A DNA stretch of 64,000 bases from Astrothelium macrocarpum. Lineage: Eukaryota; Ascomycota; Dothideomycetes; Trypetheliales; Trypetheliaceae. The stretch lies in NCBI GenBank assembly GCA_021030915.1, contig JAGEMR010000074.1, positions 1 to 64,000 of the forward strand, read 5' to 3'. Below, piece after piece: positions 1 to 11,712 of this stretch. The notes below the pieces were generated by a model. The model saw nothing but the letters and a program-made list of their open reading frames with translations, did no database searches and was not told the origin of the DNA. How positions within the stretch are numbered: position 1 is the stretch's first letter; the number at the start of each line of letters is the position of its first letter. The position numbers were made by a program, and so were the translations under genes.

Positions 1-504
1 TTGAATAATCCATTCATTACTATCCTATTTACGGACTATTCATTATTATCCAATTCATTAATCCTTCCGATGTCTGGCATGACGGCAGCTGCGGCCTACG
101 GTTCTGTTAAATTTTGACAGAAAGTATATGGCATCACCCATAACTGGATTGATAATGAACTCACCATTATACATATCGATTTGATGAAGATATGAGTAGT
201 CATAATGCTAAGATATTAGGCATGCTGCCTTTTATTGGGGCTTTGGTTGGATGAAACCTTGCTCGTAGATATCTGCAAGCTTACTAAAGCTGCAGTTGCC
301 AGACTAGACCCTGCAATCATGCGTAAAATATTGATTCACCAGACTAAGAATGGCTTTTCTCAGCATAAGGTTGGCTGAAGTTGGTGCTTGTGAACCTTGG
401 GGGTTGTTATATCTAACTAATTGAGAACTGATAAAGCTATCGAGATGTTCGAGTGCGGAAATAGAAAGAGAACTGTCTAGCTTAAGTTTAGACAAAAGAA
501 TGAT
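1..504. other. Left-edge intergenic DNA, AT-rich at the border
   Basis: No gene is supported here. The first ~65 bases are AT-rich, with most cytosines preceded by T, the same composition as the two mutated transposon islands further in, so the window may begin at the edge of another decayed repeat. From ~66 the composition is normal. A 63-codon minus-strand frame at 304-495 has no recognisable content. Confidence 0.4.
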
Positions 505-1716
505 TCACACGACGACGTCCAGACGTCTCGGCATCTTTGATCTTCTTGTGTGTCGTTGCAAACTTTCGTTTTCCCTTGCATTACGTTTACGCTTTTTTGG
601 TAGCGCAGTGGGCTCTGCCTGTCTATATTCGTCAATCTCTGCGGGCGGATCCACAAACTCAGGACTATGTCCTCGTGTTTTTTTATCCAATGAAGTATAC
701 GTCCCAAAGGCCTTAATAGAGGAGCTTTGGATCGCAAGCAGAGGAAGCCAGCACAGTGTCAAATTGACAGTGAGGTTTTGATGGCCATGCGTTGTCCAAG
801 GAACGCGACACCATTCGAGAACGATATCAACGGGACGAGTGGCGTCCGCGAAAGAATGATCCGATCCTTGTTCCCAGTCTCGACTATAATCCGATGAATC
901 ATCATTGCCTTCCTGGTCTCTGCTCTCAAAACTGTTCATTGTATCCAAGATTTGTTGTTTTTGAAAATCTTTTTCAATACGCTTAGTCGCCGCCTCTAAA
1001 TCTCTAACCGATTTTGAAAGTCTCACTGGCACTAGCTCTTCGTCGCTAAGCAGAAATCCGTACCGTGTCTGCGAAAGATACATGTACTTTGTAATTTGCT
1101 GAATCGCTCTTTTTCCTCTCTTGTAAAGTATTCTATCTGACGAGTGTATCCACTCAGATCTAAATTTCTTGGAAGTTTTGCTGTCCCCAGGCACAATGTT
1201 TGCAAATCCTTTAGACTCTGCTTGTCCTTCTTGATAGACAACCCAATCAGGCTTCTGTCGCTTCCCTTTTTCATTCACGATGTGCCCTTGTCCCGTGTTC
1301 TTAGCAAACCGGATTCTTCCGCCAGCAAACGATCTGTCGGATTGGTGTGCGCGCAATACCTTGTCGGCGCCTTCCAAAGCGTGATCCACGACAGGTTCAT
1401 TCCAGAACACCCCCAGCAAGGTGAACGACTCTTCTTCGTACATGACGGTCTTCTCGAAGGGTACATCGCTCGCGTCTTTCACCTTTGGAGCAGTCATTTC
1501 TTCCGTTAGCACATCTTCTAGGCTTGCTTCCAGATTTTCCCAAGTCAGGTCTTGCCAAGATTTCACTTTATCCGGACCATACACCCTAGAAGTTCCGGTA
1601 TCTTGTCCTGATCTACAACTGCTGACATCTAGTTCGGGATTCGGAAGTGTGAGATAGTCTAGAAATGTTGTTACCATCTCGCGAGCAATAGATCTGTTGA
1701 CTGGTTTTTTTAGCAT
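505..1716 (-). CDS. PD-(D/E)XK nuclease-like protein (403 aa)
   Basis: Uninterrupted 403-residue frame. Seen in the sequence: a P-D-W motif at residues 156-158, a G-D-S-K motif at 177-180, then a Q-I-T-K-Y-M helix (207-212) and an R-Y-G-F strand followed by E-E-L-V (218-229). This spacing matches the PD-(D/E)XK fold: acidic residue, D-x-K pair, following helix with Gln. The C-terminus is basic (KKRKRNARE, RRSKMPRR) and could be a nuclear signal. Fungi carry many such uncharacterised nuclease-like proteins, often near kinase-like genes. It is transcribed divergently from the kinase-like gene at 2065, sharing a ~350-bp intergenic region. The nuclease assignment is by motif only; activity and substrate are inferred. 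No secretion signal is visible. Confidence 0.6.
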   Translation of the reverse strand: MLKKPVNRSIAREMVTTFLDYLTLPNPELDVSSCRSGQDTGTSRVYGPDKVKSWQDLTWENLEASLEDVLTEEMTAPKVKDASDVPFEKTVMYEEESFTLLGVFWNEPVVDHALEGADKVLRAHQSDRSFAGGRIRFAKNTGQGHIVNEKGKRQKPDWVVYQEGQAESKGFANIVPGDSKTSKKFRSEWIHSSDRILYKRGKRAIQQITKYMYLSQTRYGFLLSDEELVPVRLSKSVRDLEAATKRIEKDFQKQQILDTMNSFESRDQEGNDDSSDYSRDWEQGSDHSFADATRPVDIVLEWCRVPWTTHGHQNLTVNLTLCWLPLLAIQSSSIKAFGTYTSLDKKTRGHSPEFVDPPAEIDEYRQAEPTALPKKRKRNARENESLQRHTRRSKMPRRLDVVV

Positions 1717-2064
1717 TAGCTATAGGCATCTAGCTTGTTCGCTGGTTTGTTTGCTAAATCTCTCATCCTTATACTCTTCATACGTGTCAGGCTGCAGGTT
1801 GCCGCACGAGGCATGGTCCTTGCAATAGACAAGGATTTTCAGCTATCATTTCCTCGTCAGGTGCACAGGTCAAATGCTATCGTTTCCATACAATTGGTTC
1901 CATACTTCTCAAAACAGATATCCGCAGAGCTGTTGCATGCAACTAGCTCTAGATGTGATGATAACACATACTGCATAGCTCGGTCCGACACAAGCTGTTT
2001 TGCTACCCCGCTTTATCTATAGGTACCAGTTCTGCCTCAGGCATCATGAATGTTGCCCTAAAGA
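1717..2064. promoter_or_regulatory. Shared divergent promoter region
   Basis: The ~350 bp between the divergent starts of the nuclease-like gene and the kinase-like gene must hold both promoters. A 95-codon plus-strand frame (1735-2022) runs through it but has no recognisable content and is taken as chance. No clear TATA box was seen. Confidence 0.4.
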
Positions 2065-2918
2065 ATGACTGAATCGATTCCAAATACAAAGGGTCCTAGG
2101 CTAATTCCGTTTCCACAAAATATTCGGGATCTTGAATTTGTGCGGCTTCTGAGTGCAGCAGAGCAGCAGTGTGCAAGTGAACTTCCTCACAGTAGAGTAT
2201 TCGAAGTGAAGATAAGAGATAAAGTCTATGTTTTAAAAATCGTATGTTCTCTTTCTGACACTCTTACCTTAGTATTGATCGGAAAAAGTTCAATTTCTTC
2301 AGCCTTGAAGAGATCCGACCCTTTGTTCCCGGAAAGGAACACCTCCTCGAAGACAAAGACAATGTTGTCCGGTATCAACTGGACCCTTTTTTTGCCGAGT
2401 GCCGTGCATTTGGACGTCTTATTGAGCAAGAAGAGAAGAACAAGTTCATAGTCCGTTGTTATGGTTATGTATTCCTTTCAGAAGACCTTGAAGATCGCAT
2501 TCGGCAACAATTTGGTATACATGACTGGAATCGCCAGGCCGACGATGAGAGCCGTCCTCTTCGAGCTATTTTCAAGGACCCCATCCAAATGAAGTGGCCT
2601 TTTGGTCGGAGTCAGATTCCAAGCTCTCGCAGAGTTCAAGAAATGCGGAAGACCCTTGAACGACTGAACAAAATCGGCATATATAACATGGACGTACGTA
2701 AGGGCAACTATCGTGGTGGTTATCTTTTTGATTTTAGCATTGCAATTACCACACCACATATAAGCTTGTGGCCCAAAATTCGGTCCGAAGAACAGATACT
2801 TGAGGATCTCGAAGATGACCTTGCATGCTTCGATTCCATGATGAAGAGATTTTGGGAAGAGATACGTTCCCAAAATGTTATGTCAGAGAGAAAATTACGA
2901 CCGCGTCGACCAAAGTGA
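2065..2918 (+). CDS. FTA2-type kinase-like protein (268 aa)
   Basis: Two exons, 2065-2241 and 2289-2918. The 47-bp intron starts GTATGT, has a CTGAC branch-like site and ends in AAAAAG. An earlier TTAG would break the frame. The spliced product reads V-L-K-I then F-N-F-F at the junction (residues 56-63), like the N-lobe Lys strand of a kinase fold. It continues with F-F-A-E-C-R-A-F-G and an I-V-R-C-Y-G-Y-V hinge-like stretch. The catalytic-loop-like M-D-V-R-K-G-N places D194 and N199, followed by D-F-S at 207-209 in place of DFG. This matches the fungal family named after Sim4-complex subunit FTA2, whose members are mostly kinase-like proteins of unknown role, so a kinetochore function should not be assumed. 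The tail is basic. Whether it phosphorylates anything is unknown. Confidence 0.6.
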
Positions 2919-4668
2919 ATTGGAGCAATGGGACATAAACAAACATACCTCCAGTTGTCATTAAAGTTTTAGCTACATTGCCATACCTCGAGATTGTTAG
3001 TCTTTTCCTACACTGTACGAAAACGATTAAATTGAAAGATACACGACGTAAAGGGGGTCTTGTGGCAAACTGTTGGAATAAATTCGAAATGTGAAAGAAG
3101 AATCAAGACTCTAGGCTGCATCGACGGAAAGGATTTCCTGAAATGCATGGCATGTAAAACTTTATTATCGAGTACTCAGGTAAGGTAGTGCTTCTGAAAT
3201 CCCATGAGGCTGCCCATGCTAACATTGTGCAAGGCTATTTGGATCCTTCGTAATTCGGGTATCGCCTAATTACGGTTGTGATTGGGCCCCTAATACCTCC
3301 CAATGAGGCAAATAGTAAGCGATACGCATGTTGCTTGACCTCCCAGGGCGACGGTCTACGCGAGGTCAAATATGCGATAGCTTCGAATCTGCCTGCGTGA
3401 TCTAATGGGCTGTGTTAAGCGAGTGTAACATCTGTTGGTGGTGATAAAAAAATGCGGGAACCCGGCCAACAACTCCTTAGGTAAGAAAGTGATCTGAGGT
3501 GTGCGTATATGTCCAGGATAAGGACAATAGGATTCATCAGAGGATTGGGACAAGCTGGGAATTCAGTTCATGCAGTAGAACATTGCGAAATCCTTTTGTT
3601 GGTCTATGCATTAGATACCGTTAATTTAGAAGACGATTGTAGCTTGCTGGAGGCAGCATTGTCTGGAGAAAGGAACGACTGCAGCTCCGCATCGAGCGAC
3701 CATGCTGACATTTTCCGATGGAAGGAGGAGGGCTGAGTTGCGATACGTCCGTGGGAACGGAGAAAGTGGCTTAGAAGTTATAGGTGCGACGGGTACAAAG
3801 TCCCGTTGATTCAAATTTCAGCTTGAATGCCTTCGACGACTCGGGTGTAAGGAAAACAAAAATAACACGGAAAGGTCAACATACTGGAAAGCACGGGCCT
3901 AATGATACGAGTTAAGTGAGTCCAGGTAGGTATGGAGACGAGTTGAAGTCGCCATGAATTGAGGAAAGACCTGGCGTACTGCGCAACAAGCAACACGAAA
4001 AAAGGCCTGTTAGCCTGTCGCGATTGTTAGGAACACACTGCACTGAGTCACGTCGCTTGAAAGCTGGCGTGCGACATGCGTCCAAGGTTGTGGAATGAAG
4101 TAGCCTATGAGATGATGGGAATGCTTCCAATGTCGTCTTACTCGCGCAATCTCCCGGTTATCTCTCGTCCCTAATTCAACTTCATACATATCGACAACAG
4201 AGTCCTTGCAAAAGACCGTTACGTTTGTATTGGATTCGTTATATCTGTTACCAAAGCTAATCGTCTATCATATTGCTAGCGAAGACCCTAGTTATGTTCA
4301 ATTCTAAAAACAAAAAAAAACACAAATTGCCCCCTCCTTTCGTCGTCAAGCAAACGTGCAGACGCATGACACGCGACACAGGCCATGTGGCCCCGTCCAG
4401 CGATGTCCAGGTATCTTGTCATTGCGAAACGACCAGCGCAGGTCACAAAACGATGCATACAAAGTACTCCAAAACCCTAGCGAGATGCACGCTTTCCAAT
4501 CAGGTCCAGTCTGAATGCGGTGCCGGCGTTCAAAAAATTTTCGACATGAAGTGCACAAAGTGTGATCCGAAGACAAAGCCCAGCCAAGCTTCGTTAAAAG
4601 CATCGTAAGTTGAAAATGCAACAGTATGGGCGACCAAGCGCGTGCGTATGTCAACTAAGTGACGACGC
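2919..4668. other. Intergenic stretch without a supported gene
   Basis: About 1.75 kb between the kinase-like gene and the end of the Bys1-like gene. The longest frames (75 codons at 3509, 111 codons at 4273) lack recognisable motifs and look random. No RNA gene or repeat was recognised. The part next to 4669 should hold the 3' UTR of the minus-strand secreted protein. Confidence 0.4.
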
Positions 4669-5652
4669 TTAGAAGTGGGCGTGGTGCCTATGTTGGGCAT
4701 CTCGGTGACGCTTGATGTGCTCGTGGACACGTGCATGCTCGTCGAGCTCAAGATCACGCTTGCTTGCTGGCGAAGCCGCGCCTTGGACCGTGGTGACAAC
4801 GACTGTAGCGGTTTCCACGTCGGTAACAGTGAAAACAACGTCGCCCGTAGGTGACGCAACTGATACAGCTGAGCTTGTCGTTGTTAATGTCGAAAGAGTG
4901 GAGGGAATGGAGACAGCAGATGGGCTGGATGAAGAGGAGGGACTAGATGAAGCGGAGGAACTGGACAGGGCATCAACAGCCGGCGCAGAGAAGGTTGGCA
5001 CGGATGCGCTTGGTGCGATGAATCCAGATGAGTAGGATGCCGCATCAGTCTGTGAGGTATTGGAGTCGGATGCAGCAGAGGCTGAGGCAGAAGAGGCTTC
5101 TCCAGCGGCAGCCTCGTCAGCAGAGCACAAAGTGACAGTGATTGATGCATTCTGTGCGCACGCTTGCATTCCGTAGGCATCGTCGGTAGAATAACGGTAG
5201 GCCTGTTGCTTGGGGTTGCAGTTGGGGTTATCGCTTGCAGTAATCATCCAGTTTCCGTTCCATGGATTGCCGTTTACGTCGCTAAGATCGAACCAAATGA
5301 TTCCATCTTTATGCCAGGTTGTCTCAAATTGCATGATATTTTCCAGGTTCGTGGCACTCTTGCTGAGCTTGATAGACCAGCCATCCATATTGGAAAGCTC
5401 AGTGTACGGGAAGACATAAGGTTCGTTTCCTCCTTTGCTTTTGAGTGTATAAGTTTCTTGATTGTAGCCGCCATCGGCGGCAGGAACATTCGTAACATAA
5501 ACGTCGTATCCGCAACTGTTCTTTACAATCGCGGAACCAACACTGGAGCCTGTCTCACTGTCTTGAGCAAGAGCAGATGTCGAGAGCGCTACGAGCGCAA
5601 GGAGAGTGTTTCTAACGCTGAATGCGGCCATTGATCGTCTTTGAAATGGCAA
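4669..5652 (-). CDS. Secreted Bys1/thaumatin-like protein with Ser/Ala-rich tail
   Basis: Single exon, 327 codons from the first Met. A second Met at residue 8 directly precedes a classic signal peptide ending A-L-A-Q, and is the likelier start (5631). The body (about residues 35-180) carries V-K-N-S-C-G-Y-D-V-Y-V, later I-W-F-D-L-S-D-V-N-G-N-P-W and several Cys, as in the Bys1 / antigenic thaumatin-like family of extracellular fungal proteins. After ~185 comes a long Ser/Ala/Thr-rich, low-complexity, probably O-glycosylated segment, then an acidic-to-basic tail rich in His (D-A-Q-H-R-H-H-A-H-F). No GPI signal is obvious. Family function is poorly defined; members are cell-surface or secreted and stress- or phase-regulated in some species. 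Confidence 0.8.
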   Translation of the reverse strand: MPFQRRSMAAFSVRNTLLALVALSTSALAQDSETGSSVGSAIVKNSCGYDVYVTNVPAADGGYNQETYTLKSKGGNEPYVFPYTELSNMDGWSIKLSKSATNLENIMQFETTWHKDGIIWFDLSDVNGNPWNGNWMITASDNPNCNPKQQAYRYSTDDAYGMQACAQNASITVTLCSADEAAAGEASSASASAASDSNTSQTDAASYSSGFIAPSASVPTFSAPAVDALSSSSASSSPSSSSSPSAVSIPSTLSTLTTTSSAVSVASPTGDVVFTVTDVETATVVVTTVQGAASPASKRDLELDEHARVHEHIKRHRDAQHRHHAHF

Positions 5653-5677
5653 AATTTGGCGAGCTCGTTTTCAAGAA

Positions 5678-5683
5678 TATATA
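5678..5683 (-). promoter_or_regulatory. TATA-like box of the Bys1-like gene
   Basis: On the minus strand the sequence reads CTATATATTC about 47 bp upstream of the likelier ATG (5631). Its position is close for a fungal core promoter but plausible with a short leader. Confidence 0.35.
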
Positions 5684-8599
5684 GGGCGCAAGGCTATTGA
5701 CGCGAATATAAACACGTTAAGTTCAAAGTCGTTTATGCGCAAAGTGAAAGAATGTGTTTGAAGCACAAAGAGAGTGACGTTAAAGGCGCTGAAAATGAAT
5801 GAATTTCGCAAATAGCGAGAGTATGTATAGCTGGACTGGAACAGATCAGGCCGGATTATTTCAGCATAGCAGCGCCCGCGGCATTTGTACGCTGGGGCGA
5901 TCTGCGGTATCGCCTCGACGCAGGCATGGGTGGAGGATTTGGAACAGGGGGGGATGAACGGAAACAGGCAACGGGCAATTCATTCGTTCACAGTTCGCCG
6001 AATCGTCAAACGGCGCCAGGGCCCTTTAGCCAACAAAGTTCATTTACCGTTCCGTCCCTCCTTTACACCACTCCAGAGCCTGCGAAATCCTCGTCGAGCA
6101 TCTTTTTTTTGCTTCAAGGAAGTGGCTGGAGAGAACATACTCCTCCGCAGTGTGCGAAAGCCGGTCAAGATTATGATCTCGCTTCTGCACAATAATCTAA
6201 TCAAAGGTGGAGTAAGCCAACAAAGAGGGGCCAGCCCTGAATGGCGTTCGCAATTCAGATTCGACCCTGGGCCGAAAGACCACTGTAATTGGAACAAAGG
6301 GTGGTGATGAAGTGCTGAACTAGGGCTGACCGCGAGCCGCCGCTGTCTTAGGCGCGGTGGGATGATAGGTCCACCCCTGATGGCCGCGTGTCAGAAATTT
6401 TGGGCCTAGCTTCTCTTCAGATTGCTTTTTCGGCTGGCGCTGCTCGTAGTAGGCCACGTATCTGCATGCGCGATGATGGCAGTGATGGCAAGTGTCTTAT
6501 TTTTTCTGCAACTAGAGAATGTAAACGTGGTGGGCTTTCGTAAATCGCTCATGATGCCTTTTCTCAATGCGGCGTTGCTTGAGAAACATCTCTCCAGTCA
6601 TACCTGTTCTGCAATCAAGCGAAGGGTTTGCAGTTTCGAAACTCTTTGCGTCTCGACCATAGCGAGCGAAGGGGTACCTGGCTAGGCCCGGACCCAGCCA
6701 CCAACCACAAAGCACCGTGAAAGAATAACCTTTTGTCCCTTAATTATCTCGAAGCTGTGGCTGGGGGAAGAAGCGATTGGTGGGAAGTGGGGTTGATCAT
6801 TAACCCTGCTGGAATGCAGTCCCCATGTTAAGTCACCGACTGGGTTAGAAAGAGTTGCCGCTTGAAAAGTGCCGCGGTCCCAGGAACAGGATCTTGGGTA
6901 TGGTGTAGGGCGGGTACCTGAGCTAGCGGCACAGCACTCCGGTCAAGTTTTTGTGTTTTGCACAAATGCTCTGATGCCTATCGGGACCTTGGACGAACTT
7001 GCCGTATGCAGCTTCAGCCAACCGTCAGCTTCCGAGGCTTCACGCCCGAGCTGACAAAGGGCGGATTTCAGCTGACTGCTGCAGAACTTGCATGCTGTGC
7101 TGCATATTTAGGTCACCAATGCTGGATTTGGTGCCTTGTCTTCCAATGATTTATCACTGGACTTGTTCTTGATCTGCGCGATAACGTGGGCACGACTTCA
7201 CCGCATCAAAGTGCTGACTGATCTGAGACGAGCACTTGTTTTTTTTTTTTTGGCGTATGCCGGGCGATGGCCGAAGAAGCAAACAGTTCGCTCGACTTGA
7301 GAATATGCCTCGCGGAAAAACACGATGCTGGCGGCTTCTTACAGATGCGACCTTGCCCAGATACCTGATCAATCAATCTGTTTCACGTGACCAAGAAAGA
7401 TCGGAATTTCGAATACGAGTACGTAAAAAGAAACTGGGAAGAAACTAGTGAAATTCCAGCACAACTGGTCCATAATGAAAAATGACGCGCACAGGTGAAG
7501 ACTTTTGAGGGTCTCGCCAAGGAATTTTGCCCGAAATGATTCGATTCGAGTCCTGCAAAATTATGGAGCAATAACGTCCATCAAGGCATTTCTATTATCG
7601 CTCCTCGTCCTGTACAACATACGACACGAACACTTCAATGCGCTCCAATCGTAGAATGATTGGAAAACTGTCGCTAAATGACGTGACTTGGGTGGCAATG
7701 ACGAAAACTATGGTTGACCGCTCAAAGCCACTGCCACAGAGAAACGGTCATTGGATGCATTGCCGTGACACGGAAATGCTCAGAGGCAAATCACAATAGT
7801 TTCGTTTGATTCGGATCTTTTATCGCAAAGCGTGAAGAACCGGGTTTGTTAGCTCAGCCTTGTATCTTGAATGACAGCCTCGAAATGTGTTCCTGGTTGC
7901 AGTCGTTGTTGAACGTTGTTTTCCTAGAGTATCATGACTATAAGCGTTGTTTGCACACGTAGTATGGCTTGTATCCCTCAACATCCTGCGAACAGGCCGT
8001 GACTGTCTGTTTTTGTATTTGACGCTATTGGCTAATTCAATCAAATCAATCAAACGCATTGTTTGCACGCGATCGAACGGCTGAATATATTATGAGATTA
8101 AACCCAACGACTGAAGAATGGGAGCTCGAAGAAGCGTTCTCTACTCCGAATAGCACGACAACCCGCTAGAGTCGTTTATTTACTGTAGAAGTCATGCAAT
8201 GTCCGGACTGGTGGAATGAAGAAATGGGCTTCACTGTGATTATGAAGCCACTCTCGATCAATCATGCTCTACATGACCTTCACGGTTCTTGAGACCGATC
8301 AGGCATGACTTGTTCACACGAAGTCAATCGCGCTCGTGAACGGTGCTAGCCTCAAGACAGCTCCTATATGTTATGTATCCTCGCTCTCTGACCTCGAATG
8401 CTTTTTGACCAGGCTACTCTTTCGCTCGGTAAAGCAACAAATCTATAGCAACCACTTGTCTATTCATTCGTCACCAAATACAGTACTAACTGGCATATGC
8501 CTGAACGCGCTGGCACCACAAGACAAAGATAGCAAAGTGTATAGCAGTCGCATTCAGCATTCAGGCTCTTACGATCTCTCCAGCTCTTCCCAAGGGCAG
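5684..8599. other. Long intergenic region without a supported gene
   Basis: About 2.9 kb. Frames of up to 140 codons (5885-6307) overlap on both strands without conserved motifs. Short homopolymers (T12 near 7239) are the only notable low-complexity sequence. In the last ~260 bases an open frame is continuous with the E2 gene from 8336, but the residues upstream of 8600 look non-conserved. Confidence 0.4.
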
Positions 8600-10816
8600 A
8601 TGGCCTCCGAGCAAACGAGCGCGGACGAAGCTTTGGCACGTCAGCTTCAAGAGCAATTTAACCTTGAGTCTCAAGATGCGCATCGGAGCTCCACAGCCGG
8701 ACACCAATCATCATATGCAGATAACAGCAGCGTATCAGCTGGTGAACAAGGCCCTTTCGCCTCTCCAGGAAAGTCGTTCAGCAGTCCTGAGCAAGGTATC
8801 TACGAAAACTTCGACCCAATGCAAATCGCAGCTCCACTTAACACAATGGATTATGCCGAGGACTTGGCTTCACTGCAGGCTTTCGCGACACAAATATCGC
8901 AAGTCGGATGCGCAGCATGCAAGAAGCCGCTATTGCATTCCAAGATCACTCCCCAGGATATCACAAAACCTTGGTTTGAAAAGAAGGACGTGGGCTTGAA
9001 CTCTGCTATAAGGTGCACCAATTGTTCGGCCAATATATACACATGCGTAGGATGTGGTACCACATCCTCTAACGCGGCGATGAACCGAAACAAGTCGTAA
9101 GATTGGTCACTTTCCTGGTGCTGTGACCAAGGCAGATTGTTTATAATTTGGGTTCTGCTTTGTCTCTTCGACCAGCACTACCTCAATGGTACTGGCCGTT
9201 CCAAGTCGAACCCTCTGGATAGCCTCAAGGCTTTTCGGCCCGCACATTCAAGCAGTAGCAAGGAAGGAACAGGCTTCGGTGGATCCATTGGTGGTCCTGC
9301 ATCCTCCTGGTATGCCGGCTTGGCATCGTCTGGATCAACATTCAAAGCTTCTCCTGATGCCATAGACAGCATCACGACGCATGTAACCGATTTTCTAGAA
9401 ATGGTATGGCCTGGAAGTCCGCAAAGTACAACTGGGTCATTTGATGAGCAACCTCTCCCAGTGCTCCTCACCATGATATCGAACAGCTTCTTATTAGATA
9501 GAACAGCGACTCTACTCCGAAATGATTCACTTGACGACATTGTGAAGCGTGCAGACCTATACGACAAAGTTTTAAGTTGGGTTGGCGCAGTCGCAAGTCA
9601 TTCTTTCACAGCCAACCTTGTAGTCAATGATCGCATGGTGAAAGCAGATGATTCAGGACTCTTGCAGATCAGTTTCAGCAAGCCAGCGTCAAATGCTAGG
9701 GGCAAAAGCAAGGACGAGAAATCACCGTCGATCGCCAAATGTCTCGAAAATCTTTCTACTCAGAGTAGAATGCTTGTGGAGAATATAGAAAGGTCGAAAG
9801 TGAAAGAAACGGAGCCTACCAGCAACACGTTCAAAATTTGCAAAGGCATCCTCGTCGTTACAGATCTCCTCAACAGATACATGCCTATCCAGGTTGTCGT
9901 GCCAAGGGATCCGGCAAACGCTTGGGAACAGTGGCAACGCGACAAGGCTGTTAGCGATGTGCCTGATCATGAGATAATGACCCAGCACATTTGGGGCAAC
10001 TATGCTAGAACTCTTAGCCATTCGCCGAAAAATCGCATCCCACGCATCATGAGCGAGCTCGTAAATCTGAAGACTTCTCTGCCACCAGGGATCTTCGTTC
10101 GACATGCCACAGTCCGAGTCGATGTGTGGAAAGTGCTAGTAATCGGACCGTCGAACACTCCCTATGAAAATGGACTTTTTGAGTTTGACGTCTTCTTCCC
10201 TGTAAACTATCCGAAAGAGCCGCCGCTCTTCTACTTCGTGGCTGGCGGCAGATACCGGATCGCCATCAACCCGAATCTCCATGCAGACGGTCGAGTGTGT
10301 CTCTCGCTGCTAAACACCTGGCCCGGCCCAAAATGGGATCCTCGTTACTCGACCCCCCTCCAGATCCTCGTATCTATCCAGGCCATGATCTTCTGCGAAG
10401 AGCCCTGGTACAACGAGCCCGGCCGCGAAGACCCCCGGATCACTCGAGACGTGCGAGCCGCGCCGGCTGCGCACAGGTACAACAGCGTGACCCGGGTTCG
10501 GGTGGTGCAGTACTGCATGCTGCCTTGGCTGCAGGCGCAGGGGATCTGGGGAGAGATTGTTGCGAAGCATTTCCGCACCAACAAACAGCAGATGCTGGGG
10601 ACGACGCAGCAGTGGGCGCGAGAGGAAACACAGTGGGGTGGGCAGGAATTGGCAAATTATGGGCCGGGGTTGGGGCCGTTGGGTCCTCCCGGATTAGGAA
10701 GTATGGGGATGGGGATGCCGATGATGGGGGGCGGCGGGATGGGACCGTCGTACAATAGAGCGCGACCCTTGAGAGAGACGGCAAAGGAGTTGCAGCAGTT
10801 GTTGAGCATGATTTAA
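8600..10816 (+). CDS. Large E2 ubiquitin-conjugating enzyme, BIRC6/UBE2O type
   Basis: Predicted exons 8600-9056 and 9102-10816 (723 aa). The 45-bp intron GTACCA...GTAAG contains CTCTAAC and removes a TAA at 9098, while keeping the conserved-looking W-C-C-D-Q-G-R before L-F-I-I-W-V-L-L. The N-terminus has E-A-L-A-R-Q-L-Q, a UIM-like helix. Cys pairs follow (C-A-A-C-K-K, C-T-N-C, C-V-G-C), suggesting zinc binding. The UBC domain lies in the C-terminal third (from ~10040): F-V-R-H, P-Y-E-N-G-L-F-E-F-D-V, I-N-P-N-L-H and catalytic Cys in D-G-R-V-C-L-S-L-L-N-T-W-P-G. A Gly/Met-rich tail ends the protein. The family attaches ubiquitin to substrates; some members combine E2 and E3 activity. Start uncertain: the frame is open back to 8336. 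A 39-bp alternative intron (9097-9135) is possible. Confidence 0.8.
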
Positions 10817-11712
10817 GTGGCTTTGATCCTGCAAGAAGTCAGAGTGGAGGTGATCCCTGGAGGATTGCCTACCTAAGCATGTACATTTTGTGCTGTGAAT
10901 GCCTTGGAAATGAGACGATACCCCACAAAGATTCACATCCCCTGCTAAAGGTTGAAACCATTGAGTTGTACAATCAATTTGAGGACACAGTATAAATTTT
11001 ATTCTGAAACAATCCTTTCTTTCAATTCAGTGTTCTTGTAGCTTTAATGTTTAAATAGAAAAGCTAATGCGGGGTCCCTCAACGAAATTGAGCGGCATGG
11101 CTCTTTCAAATATGAACTTGATGTTTCAATAGGTATTTGAACTGGGGGCGGCTCAGAATCACTGACTGCAAAGAAGCTTGCACCAATGTTTCTAAAATCC
11201 TGAACCTTAAGCGTTACAAGGGAAATCACAGAAAATGTATGTGGGTCATCCTCATGTTGATTCTGACAGTCTAAAGTACAAATCATACAATTCATAATCT
11301 TATCTATAGGCGCAAGTCATTAATTCCCCCATGGTATCATTGAATCCACAGCCGTTCCGGGGCTACCCCCATTGCAGTAATTGCATTAGCACAATAGTGT
11401 TGAAAGACCCACCAGCGCCGTCGCCATGTTGAAAAGAGAACTTGAAAAGAAGAGAAAACCTATCATCTAACCACGCGTAAAAAGACATGTCGGGAGAAAC
11501 AGTTGAAGAATTACTGTAAGTAACGAGTTCATGAAAACGAAATCTACATTCCTATAAAGGAATGGTCATTATTGAAGTTGGAATCCCCCCTCTTGTATCC
11601 CAGTTGTTCGACTGGCGGAGGTGTTCGATGTCGTCAAAGGAGTTGACGCTTTCGTAGTTTGGTTGAAGAAGTCGATTTTCTATCACCCTTCCTCTTCCGA
11701 GTCCACACTTAT
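10817..11712. other. Convergent intergenic region
   Basis: About 0.9 kb between the 3' ends of the E2 gene and the FYVE gene. It must hold both terminators and 3' UTRs. An 83-codon minus-strand frame at 11044-11295 shows no motif. No other feature seen. Confidence 0.4.

Noticed and set aside
1..65. Telomere at the left end
   Set aside because: No TTAGGG-type tandem repeats; only AT-rich sequence.
2065..2918. Kinetochore function from the FTA2 name
   Set aside because: The family name comes from one yeast protein; most fungal members are kinase-like proteins of unknown role, and nothing here indicates centromere function.
5885..6307. 140-codon plus-strand frame
   Set aside because: No motif, and overlapping frames of similar length on both strands; composition looks random.
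10297..10784. Long overlapping frames of 153 and 114 codons
   Set aside because: They are out-of-frame shadows of the GC-rich 3' half of the E2 gene, whose UBC motifs are clear in the main frame.
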